From Hyphomicrobium sp. (lineage in GTDB: Bacteria > Pseudomonadota > Alphaproteobacteria > Rhizobiales > Hyphomicrobiaceae): 64,000 bases of DNA. The first letter of the stretch is position 1. Each line of letters starts with the position of its first letter. Both the position numbers and the translations under genes were made by a program. Positions 55,969 through 64,000 of this stretch are shown here, piece after piece. The notes below the pieces were generated by a model, which ran no database searches, was not told where the DNA came from, and worked only from the letters and a program-made list of their open reading frames with translations. The stretch lies in NCBI RefSeq assembly GCF_019753045.1, contig NZ_JAIELN010000003.1:124001-188000 (forward strand), written 5' to 3'.

Positions 55969-57213
55969 TTAGGCGTTTTTGACGTAGAGGTGGAAGCCGC
56001 CGTAGATCGCCGAGCGGTCCTTGCTGTGGACCTCCGCCGATTTCGCGGCATCGTAGGTCCACCGGTCGAGGGTCGCGTCCGACACGCGGCCGGGCAGAAT
56101 GCTTTCCTCACCCGCGGTCCGGAAGATGACGCGTGCGCCGGGGCGGGCCGTGCGCGTGATCTCTTGCCAAAGGGCGTTGAGCGCGCCGTCGTCCATCCAG
56201 TCCTGCGCGTCGAGCAGCACATAACGATCGAGGCTTTCCGCCGGTTCGTTCGACAGGAAGCGGATCATGTTGTCGTGGATGACGTTGACCCGATTGGCGC
56301 GCGCTTTGACGGCCATGAAATTCGATTTATCGAGATAGGGCGGGCAAGGGCCTTCGCCCTGCGCCGGGTAGCGGCGGCCAAACGCCTGCCAGGCGAAATA
56401 GTTGTCTTTCAGATCAAAGCCGGTCGCGAGACGCTCGGAGCGCTCTCTCAGAACATCGGACATCCGCCGCGAACCGCCGTTGCACAACGCATCGTATTGC
56501 ACCGGCGGGATGCCCAAGCCGAAGAGCGAGGCGCGGTTCGACGTGATCCAGCGCAGTACTGGGTGTTCGAAGGCCGGCGCGATTTCGCGGGCGAAGATTT
56601 CGCGCTGCTCTTCGATGCTGCGCGCTTCGAGCATACGCTTCGGGTTGGCGCCGAACACGCGCGCCGCGAGGTGTCCGGAGGCGATGAAGCGTCCGAGCAA
56701 GCCATAATGATAGAAGTTGCGCGCGAACCGCGAGACGCGGCGGCGGCCGCTCAGATCGCGGCCTTCCCAATAGCCTCGCGTATCCGCGTCGAGGTGCTGG
56801 GCGATCAGGTCGTTATAGAGGTGGATATTGCGGCGGTCGTTGGCGGCGCCGAAGAAGCGATAGAACGTCGAGTGGTTCGGCAGATGCTGCGCGGCCGCCA
56901 CTTTCAGCTTCAGCAACGCGATGTGCGTTTGATTGAGATCGATCGCGTAAATGCGCGCCGGATTGGCCGTCAGGTAACTCATGACGTTGCAGCCGCCGGA
57001 GGCGATCGTGACTAAACGGCTTTGCGACGTAAGCTCGAGGGCCTCCATGTCGGCGCGCGGGTCTTCCCAAATCTGCGGATAGACCATCGAGCGGAACGCG
57101 AACGTGAAAGTGCGTTCGAGAATGCCAGCAAGGCTCAGAGCGCTGTTCTGATGAACTGCTTCGCTCAGGAGATCGGTGCTCGTCGGTTCGAAAACTTTGG
57201 CGGTGACGTTCAA
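55969..57213 (-). CDS. btaA: BtaA-like S-adenosylmethionine:diacylglycerol 3-amino-3-carboxypropyltransferase (DUF3419)
   Basis: The committed enzyme of DGTS betaine-lipid synthesis, moving the aminocarboxypropyl group of SAM to diacylglycerol at the membrane. The 414-residue DUF3419 protein has the SAM-type TIASGGCNVMSYL and YAIDLNQTHIALLKLK near residues 90-120 and the later DAQDWM and IFRTAGEES conserved segments. It starts at a TTG (57213) preceded by GGAGATCT. It lies between the phosphoesterase gene and btaB in one operon, downstream of a Pho-box-like site. Confidence 0.92.
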   Translation of the reverse strand: MNVTAKVFEPTSTDLLSEAVHQNSALSLAGILERTFTFAFRSMVYPQIWEDPRADMEALELTSQSRLVTIASGGCNVMSYLTANPARIYAIDLNQTHIALLKLKVAAAQHLPNHSTFYRFFGAANDRRNIHLYNDLIAQHLDADTRGYWEGRDLSGRRRVSRFARNFYHYGLLGRFIASGHLAARVFGANPKRMLEARSIEEQREIFAREIAPAFEHPVLRWITSNRASLFGLGIPPVQYDALCNGGSRRMSDVLRERSERLATGFDLKDNYFAWQAFGRRYPAQGEGPCPPYLDKSNFMAVKARANRVNVIHDNMIRFLSNEPAESLDRYVLLDAQDWMDDGALNALWQEITRTARPGARVIFRTAGEESILPGRVSDATLDRWTYDAAKSAEVHSKDRSAIYGGFHLYVKNA

Positions 57214-57291
57214 ATGAGATCTCCGTAATTATTATTTGTTTCGGACGACACGCGTTCCGCGCGCCGGCCGTCCGAAACGGGCCGTCCGAAA

Positions 57292-58128
57292 CTAGGCCGC
57301 TTCGATGAGCCAACGGCCCGAGGGCGCTTGCTTGCCGCGCGCGGCCAGATGTTCTTTCCAGCGAATGATTTCGAATTGTCCGTCGAAGCGCTCCGCGATC
57401 GCCGTGCAGCTTTCAACCCAATCGCCGCAGTTCAGATAGTGGATGCCGTCGATCATGCGTTCGTTGGCGTGGTGGATGTGGCCGCAGATGAGGCCATGCG
57501 TGTCGCGGCGGCGGGCTTCTCCTGCGAGCGCTTCTTCGAATTCGCCGATGTAATTGACGGCGCTTTTGACTTTGTGCTTCAGGAACGCGGAGAGCGACCA
57601 GTGTCCGAGGCCAAGCTGACGGCGCATGAAGTTCAGCGGGACGTTGAGCGCGAGTGCGGCGTCGTACGAACGGTCGCCGAGGAAGGCGAGCCAGCGGGCG
57701 TAGCGCACGACGACGTCGAATTCATCGCCGTGCAAAACGAGGTAGCGTTTGCCGTTGGCGCCTTCGTGCACAGCATCGCGGCGCAGCTCGACGCCGCCGA
57801 AATTCATTCCCGCGTAATCGCGCAATCCGTCGTCGTGATTACCTGGGATGAAGACGACGCGCGTGCCCTTGCGGGCTTTGCGGAGCAATTTTTGCAGGAC
57901 GTCATTGTGGCTTTGCGGCCAATGGGGGCCGCGGCGAACTTTCCAGAAATCGACGATGTCGCCAACCAGATAGAGATCCTGGCATTCGACGTTTTTGAGG
58001 AAGTCGATAAGGGCTGTCGCTTGCGAATTACGCATCCCGAGATGGATGTCGGAAATGAAGACGGCCCGATAATTCAATTCCGGGTTCGGTGCGCTCAATG
58101 TCAGCCCCCCAGTCAGTACGCTTTCCAC
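57292..58128 (-). CDS. LpxH-like metallophosphoesterase
   Basis: A 278-residue calcineurin-like enzyme with the metal-ligand motifs in order: FISDIHLGMR, VGDIVDFW, PGNHDD, HGDEFD and GHIHHAN. The family includes UDP-2,3-diacylglucosamine hydrolase, but a proven LpxH role is doubtful, as this variant is often found next to btaA. Its likely substrate is a phospholipid-derived phosphate ester. The GTG at 58128 was chosen, but a TTG at 58098 directly follows GGGGGG and may be the true start. A Pho-box-like site lies upstream. Confidence 0.85.
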   Translation of the reverse strand: MESVLTGGLTLSAPNPELNYRAVFISDIHLGMRNSQATALIDFLKNVECQDLYLVGDIVDFWKVRRGPHWPQSHNDVLQKLLRKARKGTRVVFIPGNHDDGLRDYAGMNFGGVELRRDAVHEGANGKRYLVLHGDEFDVVVRYARWLAFLGDRSYDAALALNVPLNFMRRQLGLGHWSLSAFLKHKVKSAVNYIGEFEEALAGEARRRDTHGLICGHIHHANERMIDGIHYLNCGDWVESCTAIAERFDGQFEIIRWKEHLAARGKQAPSGRWLIEAA

Positions 58129-58171
58129 AAAAGCAGCTAAGCTTTCATGCGAAACGTAGGACGGGATTCAT

Positions 58172-58189
58172 GTAACAGGCGTATGACGA
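58172..58189 (-). promoter_or_regulatory. Pho-box-like site upstream of the betaine-lipid operon
   Basis: On the minus strand TCGTCAT, four bases, CTGTTAC. This matches the PhoB consensus repeats CTGTCAT-N4-CTGTCAT at 10 of 14 positions with the correct 11-base spacing. It lies 44 bp before the GTG of the phosphoesterase gene. DGTS synthesis in Sinorhizobium is induced by phosphate starvation through PhoB, so the position is biologically sensible. Confidence 0.55.
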
Positions 58190-58386
58190 AGGCCTGCGGC
58201 TGTGAGGTCAGCGAGCGGCAAAAGCCCGGCGCGCGGGCATTTACCAATAAATTTCGGATGGAAAAGAGACGTGGACTGAGGCTTTGCCGAGTCTCAGCGG
58301 CGACGCCTTACGCTCAGCCGCCCGGAAGTTTTTGTTGACGTCAGGCTACCACCCGTCCTGGAGCGGGCCGCCTGACGGCTTCGAAC

Positions 58387-58620
58387 TCAAAGCTCCGTAC
58401 GCTGGGCGATGTGCTCCCAGGCGAACAGCAGAACGGTATCGACGGCACCGACGATAAGAAATGCCAGGGCGATCGGATATGTCGATGCTTCAGGCAATCC
58501 CAGATCAACACCGCGTGTCGATACGGCGAGTGCCGCGATAAGGCTGAGAAGAGCTAGAACGGCGAAGACAACTTGGACGAACTTGCGCGAACGCTCGCGC
58601 TCCCGACCTATAGTGTCCAT
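58387..58620 (-). CDS. Small two-helix membrane protein
   Basis: A 77-residue protein: a charged N-terminus (RERERSRKF), two transmembrane helices joined by a polar loop (TRGVDLGLPEAST) and a polar end. GAGGTA precedes the ATG. I recognise no family; it is short, isolated and downstream of the CCA transferase gene. The GTCAGGC/GCCTGAC hairpin at 58340-58376 follows it. Confidence 0.6.
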   Translation of the reverse strand: MDTIGRERERSRKFVQVVFAVLALLSLIAALAVSTRGVDLGLPEASTYPIALAFLIVGAVDTVLLFAWEHIAQRTEL

Positions 58621-58717
58621 CAGGTCATTACCTCAACGCAATACTAAGAGCCGACCCCGCAATGGCGGAGAACCTATCCGGAGCAAAAGCCCAGGTGAAG
58701 TGAAATATTTTGCTTTG

Positions 58718-59977
58718 CTAAGCGAGTGCCCTTGCCGCCAAGTCTTTAAGCACTCTGCGTTGTTGTTCGGCATCAGACGGGAAATCGTTCTCGATCCACC
58801 AGCGTTCGAAAGCGTCGAGAACGCGGCCGACGGCAACCCCTTGGGCAACGCCGAGCGCCATGACATCGCTGCCGGAAAAGGGCATTTTGGAAGCGTTCCA
58901 ACGATCAGGCAGCAACGCTCGAGCGCGCCAGTTTTGGGAGTTGGGTGAAGCGCTGGACCGGGCCCACGCGAGGCGTACTGCACGGCGGAAATTTTCCGGC
59001 CCGAGCCTGTAGAGGGCCGCGCGGCCCGTGGCTTCCGGCGTTTGCGGATCGATCCCCGGGGCGTTCTCGAGGGCTGCTGCAATGCGATGGGCGTCGGCAT
59101 TCGAGAGCCTGAGCTGGTTGGCGAGAAAGACGTCGTCGCCCGGATGAATTACGGCGAGGGCCGCCAGACGCGTTATCGGATCGGGTGGTTCGCCGAGGGC
59201 CGCTTCGATGGCGGCGAGCCGGGCGAAACGATCCGGCTCGATCTCAGTCCGGACTGCCAGTTGCAGAATGCCGGTGTCGTACATGAGGCCAAGAACATTC
59301 GGCGCGCCGGGCGCTACGAGGAGTTTCAGCATCTCGGCGCTCACACGCTCGGCGGAGAGAAGGATCAGGCCATCCTTCAATGCTTCCGCAGCGGCGAGGC
59401 CGGTCGGATCGATCTGGCCGTTCCCGTATTGGGCGCTGAAGCGAAAGAAGCGGAGAATGCGAAGGTAGTCTTCACGTATGCGCGCTTCCGCATCGCCGAT
59501 GAAGCGGACGCGGCGTTTGCGGATGTCGGCGATGCCGCCGCCGACCGGATCGTAGATGTTTCCATCGAGATCGCAGTAGAGGGCGTTGATTGTAAAGTCG
59601 CGGCGGGAGGCGTCTTCCGTCCAATCATTCGTGAATGCAACAACGGCGTGACGGCCATCGGTTTCGACATCCCGGCGAAGGGTCGTGACTTCGTACGACT
59701 GTCCGTCGCTGACGACGGTTATGGTGCCGTGGTCGATGCCGGTTGGGTAGGCGCCAAGCCCGGCATCACGCGCCAGACGCATGGTATCTTCGGGGGGCGC
59801 CGTCGTCGCGATATCGACTTCGTGGACGGGCCGGCCAAGCAGCGCATTGCGCACGGCGCCACCGACGACGCGGGCTTCGGCACCGCCTACGCCAAGTGCG
59901 GCGAAGACCTTCGCTAACGCAGTCGAATTCAACCACGGGGCGCTCAAGCGCGGCCATTTCAACGGAGTGCCAGCCAT
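58718..59977 (-). CDS. cca: CCA tRNA nucleotidyltransferase
   Basis: Adds or repairs the CCA end of tRNAs. The 419-residue class II nucleotidyltransferase has VVGGAVRNALLG, the metal-binding EVDIATTA acidic pair and the RRDFTINAL and ILRFFRF segments typical of this group. It is the last gene of an operon with a NUDIX CoA pyrophosphatase and DUF6111, three bases after the latter. It may act on other poly(A)-like substrates, but length and motifs favour CCA addition. Confidence 0.93.
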   Translation of the reverse strand: MAGTPLKWPRLSAPWLNSTALAKVFAALGVGGAEARVVGGAVRNALLGRPVHEVDIATTAPPEDTMRLARDAGLGAYPTGIDHGTITVVSDGQSYEVTTLRRDVETDGRHAVVAFTNDWTEDASRRDFTINALYCDLDGNIYDPVGGGIADIRKRRVRFIGDAEARIREDYLRILRFFRFSAQYGNGQIDPTGLAAAEALKDGLILLSAERVSAEMLKLLVAPGAPNVLGLMYDTGILQLAVRTEIEPDRFARLAAIEAALGEPPDPITRLAALAVIHPGDDVFLANQLRLSNADAHRIAAALENAPGIDPQTPEATGRAALYRLGPENFRRAVRLAWARSSASPNSQNWRARALLPDRWNASKMPFSGSDVMALGVAQGVAVGRVLDAFERWWIENDFPSDAEQQRRVLKDLAARALA

Positions 59978-59980
59978 GGC

Positions 59981-60286
59981 TCAGGGCTTTGCATCCGGCT
60001 GCTCGGCCGGTTCGGGGACATGGATGCTATGGCCGGGCTCCAGCTTGCCACCTTCGATCGAGGCCGGCACGTAAACGTCGCGCGGGCTGTTGTGAGACCG
60101 CGACGAGAACGCGACGAGCGTTCCGAGCATCAGCACTGCGCCGGCGACGAAAAGCCGAAGCAGCGGCGCCCGGCTTACAATCGTCGGCAGCCCCGCCCAT
60201 TCGTCTTCCTTGAACGCGACCCACATGATGTAAACGAGCGTCGGCAACAGGAAGAAAAAAATGTTTTCGATGACGATCCGAGTCAT
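59981..60286 (-). CDS. DUF6111 small membrane protein
   Basis: A 101-residue protein with two hydrophobic helices (about residues 5-20 and 38-58) and a Pro/Glu-rich C-terminal tail. DUF6111 proteins sit between a NUDIX hydrolase and CCA transferase in many alphaproteobacteria. Its start overlaps the NUDIX stop by four bases (ATGA), and GGAG precedes it, so the ATG at 60286 is firm. Function unknown. Confidence 0.85.
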   Translation of the reverse strand: MTRIVIENIFFFLLPTLVYIMWVAFKEDEWAGLPTIVSRAPLLRLFVAGAVLMLGTLVAFSSRSHNSPRDVYVPASIEGGKLEPGHSIHVPEPAEQPDAKP

Positions 60287-60948
60287 ATGCTGAAAAGTCT
60301 CCGATAGAGCGTGCGAATTATTCCAGCAGTTGCACCCCAAATATAGTGTTCTTCGTAGGGCATTGCATAGAAACGGCGTTCGACGCCGCCGAAGACCCGA
60401 CTGTGTATCTGATGATTGGCTTCGTTCATCAGAAAAGCGAATGGAACCTCAAAGACGGAGGCAACTTCCTTTGGATCCGGCGTTAGCGTGAAGCCCGGGC
60501 GCACGAGGGCGACCGACGGCGTGATGATGTAGCCTGTGCCCGTGCGGTAAGGCGGCAGGAAGCCGACGGGCTCTATGAAGGCATGATCCAAGGCGATCTC
60601 TTCCCGTGTTTCCCGCAGTGCAGCAGCCAACGGGCCAGCGTCGAAAGTTTCCACCTTTCCGCCCGGAAAGGCGATTTGACCGGCGTGAGACGGCAAATGA
60701 TCCGTTCTCGCGGTCAGGAGGACTGAAAGAGGCTGGTGCGCGATGATGGGCACCAACACGGCGGCTTGGCGAAGGCCTGCTGCATTGCGGGTGCTTCCCG
60801 GATTGAGATCATCGTCGCTTGGAGATTGCGGTTCGTCGAGAAGCGGCGGCGTCGCGAGCAGGCGAGATCGCGCCAATTCCTCGAATGTCGCCGCGTCGAT
60901 GCCGGGAGTGTTCATATCGGTCATAATGGGGGCGGAAAGTCGGTTCAT
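60283..60948 (-). CDS. NUDIX hydrolase, CoA pyrophosphatase type
   Basis: A 221-residue protein. The NUDIX box GGKVETFDAGPLAAALRETREEIAL, with the extra residues typical of CoA diphosphatases, and an upstream FPGGK-type loop show the family. It would cleave CoA or oxidised CoA to 4'-phosphopantetheine and 3',5'-ADP. The ATG at 60948 or 60924 may be used. It heads the operon with DUF6111 and cca. Confidence 0.9.
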   Translation of the reverse strand: MNRLSAPIMTDMNTPGIDAATFEELARSRLLATPPLLDEPQSPSDDDLNPGSTRNAAGLRQAAVLVPIIAHQPLSVLLTARTDHLPSHAGQIAFPGGKVETFDAGPLAAALRETREEIALDHAFIEPVGFLPPYRTGTGYIITPSVALVRPGFTLTPDPKEVASVFEVPFAFLMNEANHQIHSRVFGGVERRFYAMPYEEHYIWGATAGIIRTLYRRLFSI

Positions 60949-61032
60949 TGCTCAACTCTAGTCGAAGTTGAATGAAGACACGATCCGATGGCCGGGCTCC
61001 AATGAATCACGGTACTTTCTATTCGTGAATTC

Positions 61033-62307
61033 ATGCTGCGTCTCGAGACCGGCAAAGTGGAGCTTGGTGTGGCTTATCAGAGGTCGACATTGCCGTTTCG
61101 TTCGCTTGTTCGTTTCCTGGGACTTGCCACGATGGCGCTCGGGACGATGTTTTTTACTCAATTGGCGAACGCTCAGGCGGTGTCGACCGCAGATTTTCTT
61201 GCCTCGCTTTCGGATGGTGAGATCGAGCAGTTTCGTCAGTGGAAGGGCGCCAGGCGGGTTTTCGAAGCGGAACTCGACCAGTATTGGGCAGCAGTGGATC
61301 AGAAGCGCCTGGGGCGCAAGCGGAAGCGTTCCGGGAAAATTCAGTTCGATACGTCCGATTATGTGATGAGCTTCCCGCCGAAGTACCAGGGGCCGTCCCT
61401 GTCCGGCGATCTCGCTGCGAAATACGATCGATTTCTCGTCGCGCAGAAGCAGACCGATCCGACGCAGCCGAAAGAGCTTGCGACGGTGCCGGATTATCTG
61501 GTGGCTGCGAAAAGTGTCTACAATTTCGTTCCCGAACGGGTGTCTGAAAAAGAATTCAAGCTTCGTTACGCGCGGGAGGCGGTGGCGCTCGGTCTTTCGA
61601 AAGAGCAGGTGGTGCGTGTGTACGCGCTCGAGACGGGTGGCGTCGGCACCTACGATATGCAATCGGGACTTCATCCGACCAATAAAACCGGCCGAGCGAT
61701 TTCAAGCGCGCTCGGCTATGCGCAGTTGCTCGATGCGAACTCGGTCAACGAACTTGCGCGCAGCGGATCGACTTTCATTTCGCGCATCACTCAGAAACTG
61801 CGCGATCCGCGCAACTCGCCGGAGCGAACCGCGCTTCTGAAGCACAAGCTTGCGGTGCTGAAGAAGATGTACGCCAACGTCAAGCATCAGCCATTCGAAT
61901 GGACTGTGCAGCAGGCTTACGCAAAGACGCGCGAGGGCATGGGCATTCATACGCTCAACATCGACGCAGACATCGGGCCCATGTTGCAGGCGATGAAGCT
62001 GAAGACGTTGCAGGATACGGCGGCAAAGCAGGCCCGGTTTTCGCTATCGGGCGCTGAACTCGAGCTGATGAACTTGGCCGGCCCGGTGACGGGGCTTGAA
62101 ATGATGGTGTCGCCTGGTTCGGAGGCGCCGACGACGAATTTCTTTGCGAGGAGCGCTTACTACGTCAACAAAATGGTGATCGGGCTGACGGGGGCGCAGC
62201 TGCAAGCCGAACTCGACCGGAGGATGACGTTTGCCATGACGAAGCCCGGATCGTTGGAGTTCGCTGACGCTTTTGACACCATTGCAATGCGAGGCGCCGA
62301 GCGATAG
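61033..62307 (+). CDS. Exported lytic-transglycosylase-like protein
   Basis: A 424-residue exported protein with an N-terminal signal (FRSLVRFLGLATMALGTMFFTQLANAQA, cut near residue 49). A lysozyme-like pattern follows: VYALETGGVGTYDMQSGL (Glu200 in the position of a catalytic Glu) and SSALGYAQLL (224-233), as in SLT-domain transglycosylases. No peptidoglycan-binding domain is visible. A GTG at 61069 behind GGAG is an alternative start. Activity is inferred from fold motifs only. Confidence 0.7.
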   Translation: MLRLETGKVELGVAYQRSTLPFRSLVRFLGLATMALGTMFFTQLANAQAVSTADFLASLSDGEIEQFRQWKGARRVFEAELDQYWAAVDQKRLGRKRKRSGKIQFDTSDYVMSFPPKYQGPSLSGDLAAKYDRFLVAQKQTDPTQPKELATVPDYLVAAKSVYNFVPERVSEKEFKLRYAREAVALGLSKEQVVRVYALETGGVGTYDMQSGLHPTNKTGRAISSALGYAQLLDANSVNELARSGSTFISRITQKLRDPRNSPERTALLKHKLAVLKKMYANVKHQPFEWTVQQAYAKTREGMGIHTLNIDADIGPMLQAMKLKTLQDTAAKQARFSLSGAELELMNLAGPVTGLEMMVSPGSEAPTTNFFARSAYYVNKMVIGLTGAQLQAELDRRMTFAMTKPGSLEFADAFDTIAMRGAER

Positions 62308-62345
62308 CCCGACGCCGTTATCGTGATCTACATCTTATCGCGGCT

Positions 62346-63416
62346 TCAGGCGCCTGCGTCTTCGGGCGTGAGGGCCGGGTAATCGGTGTAGCCCTTGGCG
62401 CCGCCGCCGTAGAACGTGGACGGGTCAGGCGGGTTCAGCGGTGCGTTCAGCTTGAACCGCTCGGGCAAATCCGGATTGGCGATGAACTGTTTGCCGAAGC
62501 CCACCGCATCGGCTGCTCCAGAATTGAGGGCGGTCTCAGCCGATTCCTTCGTGAACTTCTCGTTGGCAATGAGCACGCCGCCAAACGCCTTCTTGATCGC
62601 CGGGTTGATCGAGTCCGGTGCTTCGTATTCGCGCGTGAAGAGGAAGGCAATTTTGCGCTTGCCTGCTTCGCTCGCGACGTAGCTGAAGGTTGCGAGACGA
62701 TCGCTGTCGCCCATCGAGTGTGAATCGGCGCGTGGCGCGAGATGGAGGCCGACGCGATCCGCACCCCAGACTTCGATGCACGCGTCGACGACTTCGAGCA
62801 TCAGGCGTGCGCGGTTCTCGATCGGGCCGCCGTAGGCGTCGGTGCGATGGTTCGTCGAGTCCTGCAGGAACTGATCCAGGAGATATCCATTGGCGCCGTG
62901 AACTTCGACACCATCGAAGCCTGCGCGTTTGGCGTTCTCGGCGCCGCGACGGTAGGCGGCAATGACGCCCGGGATTTCGCTCAGCTCGAGGGCTCTCGGC
63001 ACAACGTAATCGCGCATGGGGCGCACCAGGCTCACGTGGCCCTTCGCTGCGATGGCGCTTGGCGCGACGGGGAGTTCGCCGTCGAGATAGACCGGATCGG
63101 AGATACGGCCGACATGCCAGAGCTGCAGAAGAATGGTGCCGCCAGCGGCGTGCACGGCGTCGGTGATCTTTTTCCAGCCAGCGACCTGCTCATCCGACCA
63201 GATGCCCGGCGTGTCAGGATATCCGACGCCCATCGGGGTGACGGAGGTCGCTTCCGTGAGCATCAATCCGGCGGATGCGCGCTGCACGTAATATTCGCGC
63301 ATGAGGTCGTTCGGCACGCGTCCCGTGCTGGCGCGGCAACGAGTCAGCGGAGCCAGCACGATGCGATTCTTCATCAAGAACGCGCCAGCTTGGAGCGGAT
63401 CGAATAATGATGCCAT
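62346..63416 (-). CDS. nemA: Old Yellow Enzyme-family alkene reductase (NemA-like)
   Basis: A 356-residue FMN enzyme reducing activated alkenes and nitro compounds with NAD(P)H. The barrel start LVLAPLTRCRAS-like (IVLAPLTRCRA), the flavin-site HVGRIS and the late KRAGFDGVEVHGANGYLLDQFLQDSTNHRTDAYGG are diagnostic. AGGAAAC precedes the ATG. It lies convergent with the SLT-like gene. Confidence 0.95.
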   Translation of the reverse strand: MASLFDPLQAGAFLMKNRIVLAPLTRCRASTGRVPNDLMREYYVQRASAGLMLTEATSVTPMGVGYPDTPGIWSDEQVAGWKKITDAVHAAGGTILLQLWHVGRISDPVYLDGELPVAPSAIAAKGHVSLVRPMRDYVVPRALELSEIPGVIAAYRRGAENAKRAGFDGVEVHGANGYLLDQFLQDSTNHRTDAYGGPIENRARLMLEVVDACIEVWGADRVGLHLAPRADSHSMGDSDRLATFSYVASEAGKRKIAFLFTREYEAPDSINPAIKKAFGGVLIANEKFTKESAETALNSGAADAVGFGKQFIANPDLPERFKLNAPLNPPDPSTFYGGGAKGYTDYPALTPEDAGA

Positions 63417-63572
63417 TTATGTTTCCTGGGAATTGGGCTCTGAGATTGGTACCGGGGCAAGTGCTACCGGGGTAGCAAAGTTGCAAGGTAAGTGGCACAG
63501 CGTGCGCCAAAATGCTGCTCTGCATAGTTGTTGGAGCGGCTGCGATAACAGCGGTGATGCATAATCAAGCAC

Positions 63573-63986
63573 TCAGGCGTTCTCAGTGTGGACTTCCTCG
63601 TCGCTGGGTGCCTCCTCACGGGTGGGCGAGACTGCCGCCACAAGAGTTGACGGCTCGTAAATGCGCTCGTGAACGCGGCTGCCCTTCGCCTCGCGGATGG
63701 TTTGGCCGAGACGCTCGAGCGCGCTCTGGTGGATCGTCTCGTTCAACGAAATGAGGCCCTTGCCGAGCTTACTCGTTCTCCAGTTTCCGAACGCGCGGCG
63801 ACGCCCATTCGGGATGCCGGCGACATCTTCTCGAACGAGACGCAGATAGGGAACGCGACGGCTGAAGACGGAGCTCCACCCGGTGTCGCTGACGTGCTGA
63901 ACGCCAAGGGGATCCGGGCGGCTCTCGCGTTCCAGCCTTTCGATATCAATCGCGAGTTCCGTCATCGATTGTATTTTTTCGATCAT
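63573..63986 (-). CDS. Protein of unknown function, possibly cut by the window edge
   Basis: An open frame of at least 137 codons, hydrophilic with Arg-rich segments (VSPTREEAPSDEEVH near the end), no signal peptide or family recognised. The frame is open to the window edge upstream of 63986, so the true start may lie outside. Confidence 0.5.
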   Translation of the reverse strand: MIEKIQSMTELAIDIERLERESRPDPLGVQHVSDTGWSSVFSRRVPYLRLVREDVAGIPNGRRRAFGNWRTSKLGKGLISLNETIHQSALERLGQTIREAKGSRVHERIYEPSTLVAAVSPTREEAPSDEEVHTENA

Positions 63987-64000
63987 CCAGTGAAGCGCGA

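Noticed and set aside
55921..57015. A 364-codon open frame antisense to btaA
   Set aside because: Opposite a well-supported DUF3419 gene, with no start or motif support.

Overview
The window reads as chromosomal DNA from an alphaproteobacterium of the order Hyphomicrobiales, most likely Hyphomicrobium or a close relative. This is inferred from gene content: a class I lysyl-tRNA synthetase, CIRCE-preceded groESL, a two-subunit methylmalonyl-CoA mutase, DGTS betaine-lipid genes, an H-NS/HvrA-type regulator and the NUDIX-DUF6111-CCA transferase cluster. Species assignment was not possible without searches. No rRNA, CRISPR array, transposase or integrase was seen.

Layout. 1-5.6 kb: lysyl-tRNA synthetase, an alpha/beta hydrolase, a murein endopeptidase with a long disordered N-terminus, msrA and a membrane protein. 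5.7-12.55 kb: a tRNA-Ser(GGA) gene whose last 19 bp (with CCA) recur in direct orientation at 12531-12549. This is the footprint of a tRNA-integrated island of about 6.7 kb. The island holds a six-gene rightward operon (DUF1269-like protein, membrane protein, DUF4203-like protein, 54-aa membrane peptide, AI-2E permease, 620-aa acetyl-CoA hydrolase/transferase-like protein) and a convergent acyltransferase-3 gene, but no integrase. It is the best candidate for an undescribed system. 12.6-14.5 kb: GNAT, VOC and CopC-like genes. 14.8-17.6 kb: a type III polyketide synthase convergent with a flavoprotein and an isoprenylcysteine-methyltransferase-like gene, the same trio that makes methylated phenolic lipids in Streptomyces griseus (SrsABC). 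18-22.8 kb: a glycosyltransferase, an MFS transporter, a CBS-domain protein and an Ada-type repair regulator.

23-31 kb: an aaeBXA-like efflux operon (FUSC, DUF1656, HlyD), envelope-stress-like exported proteins, a DEAD-box helicase with a very long charged tail, and proline iminopeptidase. 31-42.4 kb: exported proteins including a tandem HdeA-like protein. The methylmalonyl-CoA mutase large and small subunit genes lie on the same strand but about 5.3 kb apart, separated by a structured leader-like RNA, VOC, DUF817, small exported proteins and a ClC channel. 42.6-48.5 kb: a HerA-like ATPase, a DUF4236 protein, two consecutive patatin-like phospholipases (one lipoprotein, one fused to a cyclic-nucleotide-binding domain) and Fe/Mn superoxide dismutase. 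49-52.7 kb: an H-NS-like regulator and groES-groEL. 53-55.3 kb: a DXD glycosyltransferase and an extreme Ala/Glu/Pro-rich protein.

55.3-58.2 kb: a betaine-lipid operon (LpxH-like phosphoesterase, btaA, btaB) preceded by a near-consensus Pho box, consistent with membrane remodelling under phosphate starvation. 58.4-64 kb: a small membrane protein, the CCA transferase-DUF6111-NUDIX operon, a lytic-transglycosylase-like exported protein, an Old Yellow Enzyme and an unidentified gene cut by, or ending near, the window edge. Lipid and envelope functions recur across the window: phenolic lipid, betaine lipid, patatins, acyltransferase, peptidoglycan enzymes and efflux.
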